A stretch of DNA of 64,000 nucleotides from Blastococcus sp. MG754426 (GTDB taxonomy: Bacteria > Actinomycetota > Actinomycetes > Mycobacteriales > Geodermatophilaceae). Shown here piece after piece: positions 61,017-64,000 of this stretch (the first letter of the stretch is position 1; each line of letters opens with the position of its first letter). The stretch covers positions 62,001 to 126,000 of the forward strand of contig NZ_SSXC01000002.1 of assembly GCF_021699055.1 (NCBI RefSeq). The letters run 5' to 3'. Position numbers and translations under genes: made by a program. The notes beneath the pieces were generated by a model. That model was given only the letters and a program-made list of their open reading frames with translations, was not told the origin of the DNA and searched no databases.

Positions 61017-62270
61017 GTGACCGAGCACCAGCACCAGCACCACGGCGCGGGGCAGCAGTTCGCCTGGCAGCCGCCGGCGGCGCCGCAGCCGACCACCCCC
61101 CAGCCCCTGCTGACGCCGGGCTACCCCGGTTACGGCGGGCTGCCGGCGCCGGCCGAGCAGCGCACCCCGCGCCGCGGGAGCCGGCTGCGCATCGGGCTGG
61201 CCGGCCTGGTCGCCGGGGCGGTGATCGGCGGTGGGGCCGGAGCCGGCGTCGTAGCCCTGGTCGACGAGCCGGCCGCCGGTACCGGGTCGCCGGCCTCCGC
61301 GCAGAGCGTGACCATCGAGAACCCCGACCGGGCGACCACCGCCACGGCCGCCGCGGCCAAGGCCGCACCGAGCGTCGTCACCGTGTACGTGAGCAGCGGC
61401 TCCGGCGCGGGCAGCGGCTCCGGGGTCGTCCTGACCGCCGACGGCTACGTGCTCACCAACAACCACGTCATCGCCGAGGGGGCGAGCGGGGCCGGCGCCG
61501 TCCAGGTGCGCACCGCCGACGGCACCCTCTACGACGCCGAGATCGTGGGCACCGACCCCGCCTCCGACCTCGCCGTCCTCCGCCTCGACGGCGCGGAGGA
61601 CCTGGTCGCGGCCACGTTCGCCGACTCCGACGAGGTGCAGATCGGTGACGTCGCCGTCGCCATCGGCGCCCCGCTGGGCCTGTCCAACACCGTGACCGAC
61701 GGGATCATCAGCGCCACGGGCCGCGCCGTCGCCACCGGCTCCACGCAGGACGACGCCACCGTCCTCGACGCCATCCAGACCGACGCGGCCATCAACCCCG
61801 GCAACTCCGGTGGTGCGCTGGTCGACGGCGCCGGCGAGGTGATCGGCATCAACACCGCGATCGCCACCGTCGCCTCGGGCCTGCCCGGCGGGCAGGGGCA
61901 GAGCGGCAACATCGGCGTCGGCTTCGCGATCCCCGCCAACACCGCGCAGCGCGTCGCCCAGCAGATCATCGAGACCGGTGACGCCACCCGCGCCTACCTC
62001 GGGGTCCGCGCCAGCACCGCCGCCGACGACCAGAACCGCGAGGTCGGCACCGGCGCCGAGGTGGCGCTGGTGGAGCCGGGCAGCGCGGCCGAGGAGGGCG
62101 GGCTGCGGGTCGGCGACGTCGTGACCGCCGTCGGCGAGCGCCCGGTCACGACCTCCACGGAGCTGACCGCCGCGATCCGCAGCGAGGCGCCGGGCGACAC
62201 GGTCGAGCTGACCGTGCGCCGCGGCGGCGACACCCGCACCGTCGAGGTCGTCCTGGGCGAGACCGACTAG
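61017..62270 (+). CDS. HtrA/DegP-type S1C serine protease with PDZ domain
   Basis: A 417-residue membrane-anchored protease. The cytoplasmic tail (residues 1-55) is His/Gln/Pro-rich with EHQHQHHG. One transmembrane helix (about 58-80) leads to a trypsin-like domain with the triad His150 (TNNHVI), Asp184 (PASDLAVL) and Ser264 (NPGNSGG). The PDZ domain is at about 325-410 (VEPGSAAEEGGLRVGDVV). It should degrade or refold misfolded proteins outside the membrane. The start is GTG 61017, with AGGAGAGGA upstream. It resembles mycobacterial PepD-type proteins. Confidence 0.93.
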   Translation: MTEHQHQHHGAGQQFAWQPPAAPQPTTPQPLLTPGYPGYGGLPAPAEQRTPRRGSRLRIGLAGLVAGAVIGGGAGAGVVALVDEPAAGTGSPASAQSVTIENPDRATTATAAAAKAAPSVVTVYVSSGSGAGSGSGVVLTADGYVLTNNHVIAEGASGAGAVQVRTADGTLYDAEIVGTDPASDLAVLRLDGAEDLVAATFADSDEVQIGDVAVAIGAPLGLSNTVTDGIISATGRAVATGSTQDDATVLDAIQTDAAINPGNSGGALVDGAGEVIGINTAIATVASGLPGGQGQSGNIGVGFAIPANTAQRVAQQIIETGDATRAYLGVRASTAADDQNREVGTGAEVALVEPGSAAEEGGLRVGDVVTAVGERPVTTSTELTAAIRSEAPGDTVELTVRRGGDTRTVEVVLGETD

Positions 62271-62299
62271 GACCCCGGCGACCGCCCGGCCCGGCTCCC

Positions 62300-62312
62300 T
62301 AGGCTGGGCCGG
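62300..62312 (+). promoter_or_regulatory. Leaderless -10 of the DUF445 gene
   Basis: TAGGCT at 62300-62305 ends seven bases before the GTG at 62313. Confidence 0.5.
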
Positions 62313-63593
62313 GTGGCCGCCCCCCGATTGACCGCCCCGCTGGCCGGCTCGCTCGACGACCCGGCCCGGGCCCGGGACCTGACCCGGATGAAGCGGCTGG
62401 CGACCGGGCTGTTCCTGCTCGCCGCGGTCGTCTTCCTCGGCTGCGTGCTGCTGGGCGAGGAGGCCGGCGCGTGGGTCGGCTACGTCCGGGCGACGGCGGA
62501 GGCCTCCATGGTCGGGGCGCTGGCGGACTGGTTCGCCGTCACCGCGCTCTTCCGGCACCCGCTGCGGCTGCCCATCCCGCACACCGCGATCATCCCGCGC
62601 AAGAAGGACCAGATCGGCGAGAGCCTCGGCACCTTCGTGCAGGAGAACTTCCTGACCCGCGCCGTCGTCGCGGAGAAGCTCGCCACCATCGACGTCCCCG
62701 GCCGGCTCGGCGCCTTCCTGGCCGCCCCCGGGCGGGCCGAGCGCCTCGGTGGCGACGCCGCCACCGCGCTGACCGGCCTCACCCAGCTGGTCAAGGACGA
62801 CGACCTGCAGCCCGCCGTCGCCGCGCTCGTCGCGCGCAAGCTGCACGACACCCCCGCCGCCCCCGCGCTGGCCCGGGTGCTCGAGCTCGTGGTCGACGGC
62901 GACCGCCACCAGGAGGTGCTGTCCGCGGCCATGCGCCTCATGGCCCGGTTCCTCGACGAGAACCGGCTGGTGTTCCGGGCGCAGCTCGGCGACGCCTCCC
63001 CCGCCTGGGTGCCCGACTGGGTCGACGACCGGGTCTTCGACCGGGCCTTCGCGGGGGTGCACCGCTTCCTCGCCGAGGTCGCCGCCGACCCCCGCCACGA
63101 GCTGCGCCGCGCCTACGACGCCCGGCTGCGCGCCTACGTGCACGCCCTGCGGACCGACCCGGCCACCGCCGCGCGGGTGGAGGAGTTCAAGCACGAGGTG
63201 CTGGCCCACCCCGCCGTGCGCGACTGGTCCGGCTCGCTCTGGACGACGGCGAAGGACGCGGTGCTGACCGCCGCGGCCGACCCGGCGTCCCCCCTGCGCG
63301 CCCGCGTGACCGCGCTCATCCTCGACGGGGCGCGGCTGCTGCGCACCGACCCCACCGTGCGGGAGCTGGTGCAGCGGCACAGCGGCCAGGTGGCGGGCTA
63401 CGTCGCCGAGCGCTTCTCCGGCGACCTCGCCGACCTGGTCAGCAGCACCGTCGCCCGGTGGGACACCGAGGAGACCAGCCGGCGGATCGAGCTGCAGGTG
63501 GGCCGTGACCTGCAGTGGATCCGGGTGAACGGCACCGTCGTCGGCGGCCTCGCGGGCCTGGTCATCTACACCGTCGCCCAGCTCCTGGGCTGA
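62313..63593 (+). CDS. DUF445 (YjiN-like) membrane protein
   Basis: A 426-residue protein with an N-terminal transmembrane helix (LATGLFLLAAVVFLGCVLL, about residues 30-48). The DUF445 signature is ASMVGALADWFAVTALFRHPLRLPIPHTAIIP, with GALADWFAVTALFRHPL and IPHTAIIPRKKDQIGESLG as the core parts. A long helical domain and a C-terminal helix GTVVGGLAGLVIYTVAQLL follow. Function unknown. It is convergent with the CBS gene, seven bases apart. Confidence 0.9.
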   Translation: MAAPRLTAPLAGSLDDPARARDLTRMKRLATGLFLLAAVVFLGCVLLGEEAGAWVGYVRATAEASMVGALADWFAVTALFRHPLRLPIPHTAIIPRKKDQIGESLGTFVQENFLTRAVVAEKLATIDVPGRLGAFLAAPGRAERLGGDAATALTGLTQLVKDDDLQPAVAALVARKLHDTPAAPALARVLELVVDGDRHQEVLSAAMRLMARFLDENRLVFRAQLGDASPAWVPDWVDDRVFDRAFAGVHRFLAEVAADPRHELRRAYDARLRAYVHALRTDPATAARVEEFKHEVLAHPAVRDWSGSLWTTAKDAVLTAAADPASPLRARVTALILDGARLLRTDPTVRELVQRHSGQVAGYVAERFSGDLADLVSSTVARWDTEETSRRIELQVGRDLQWIRVNGTVVGGLAGLVIYTVAQLLG

Positions 63594-63600
63594 GCGGGCG

Positions 63601-64000
63601 TCAGGTCTGGATGTAGGCGACCAGCTGCTGGCGCTCCGCCTCCAGCTCGTCCAGCCGCGCCTTGACGACGTCGCCGATCGAGACGATGCCGACCAGGACG
63701 CCCTCGGCGACGACGGGCACGTGCCGCACCCGGTGGTCGGTCATCGTCCGCGCGAGGCCGTCCACGGTGGCGTCCGGGGGGCAGACGTGCACCTCGGTCG
63801 TCATCACACTGGACACCGGCTGGCCGAGCAGGTCGCTCCCCCGCTCGTGCAGCCCCCGCGCGACGTCCCGCTCGGAGACGATCCCCTCCACCCGGCGGCC
63901 GTCGGGCGACACGACGAGGGCTCCGACCTCCCTCTCCGCCAGCAGCTGGAGGGCCGACCGGATGCTCGCGGACGCCTCGACGGTGGCCACGTCGGAGCCC
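63601..64000 (-). CDS. Paired CBS-domain protein, 5' end outside the window
   Basis: Two CBS modules: VGALVVSPDGRRVEGIVSERDVARGL (about the first 55 residues seen) and MTTEVHVCPPDATVDGLARTMTDHRVRHVPVV then LVGIVSIGDVV. These bind adenine nucleotides and usually regulate a partner protein. The reading frame stays open to the window edge (GSDVATVEAS), and the family normally has several more residues upstream. The GTG at 63990 is therefore probably not the true start and the gene is cut here. Confidence 0.85.
   Translation of the reverse strand, partial: GSDVATVEASASIRSALQLLAEREVGALVVSPDGRRVEGIVSERDVARGLHERGSDLLGQPVSSVMTTEVHVCPPDATVDGLARTMTDHRVRHVPVVAEGVLVGIVSIGDVVKARLDELEAERQQLVAYIQT

Overview
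The window is very GC-rich, uses GTG as a start codon about as often as ATG, and carries a set of actinobacterial gene families: SepH, DUF2530, DUF2771, DUF3027, DUF3263, DUF5313, DUF6458, a bacterial XPB helicase, a DUF222/HNH 13E12-type gene and a GroEL ending in GGM repeats. It reads as a chromosomal segment of a high-GC Actinomycetota. The mix is reminiscent of Geodermatophilaceae (Blastococcus, Geodermatophilus, Modestobacter), but that family assignment is inference. No phage, plasmid, insertion sequence or CRISPR array was seen.

Layout. 0-3.4 kb: the cell-division factor SepH, a stress-type membrane protein, a TrmH rRNA/tRNA methyltransferase and a renalase-like flavoprotein. 3.4-5.6 kb: a drug-export style ABC transporter with its own TetR regulator. 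5.6-16.3 kb: a thioesterase, an aldo/keto reductase, the RNA 2',3'-cyclic phosphodiesterase ThpR, a MarR/MFS efflux pair, a purine permease, DUF2530 and DUF3027 proteins, a second MFS protein coupled to a DUF2771 lipoprotein, a CspB-type cold-shock protein and two DUF202 membrane proteins. 16.3-20.5 kb: a nucleotidyltransferase, an EEP-family phosphatase/nuclease and a FadD-type acyl-CoA ligase. 20.6-30.4 kb: a nucleic-acid island with a helicase-associated/WYL protein, XPB helicase, an SOS-boxed HNH endonuclease and a further SF2 helicase. 30.5-41.8 kb: a hydrolase, a large LAL-type LuxR regulator, M20 peptidase, HD hydrolase, oxidoreductases, a DUF72 protein and several small proteins.

41.8-46.5 kb holds two tandem secreted proteins of exactly 710 residues each. 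They share an N-terminal domain and near-identical terminators but differ in their middle modules. 46.6-50.4 kb holds groEL behind two CIRCE operators, a small cold-shock protein, and thrC behind a class-I SAM riboswitch whose closing helix abuts the ribosome binding site. 51.4-55.2 kb holds the most unusual gene: a single polypeptide with a signal peptide, an extracytoplasmic S15-like alpha/beta hydrolase, a transmembrane helix and a cytoplasmic ABC ATPase, coupled by a 4-base overlap to an ABC-2 permease. 55.2-64 kb contains LytR_C, DUF3263, RarD and DUF5313 genes, a tRNA-Thr(UGU), an SRPBCC protein, an orphan UPF0014 permease, an HtrA-like protease, DUF445 and a CBS protein cut by the window end.

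Two genome-wide habits stand out. Many genes have a TANNNT-like hexamer ending 6-7 bases before the start codon, which predicts leaderless mRNAs. Translational coupling by 4-base overlaps (GTGA, ATGA) is frequent, and in two cases the only sensible start is CTG in a CTGA overlap.
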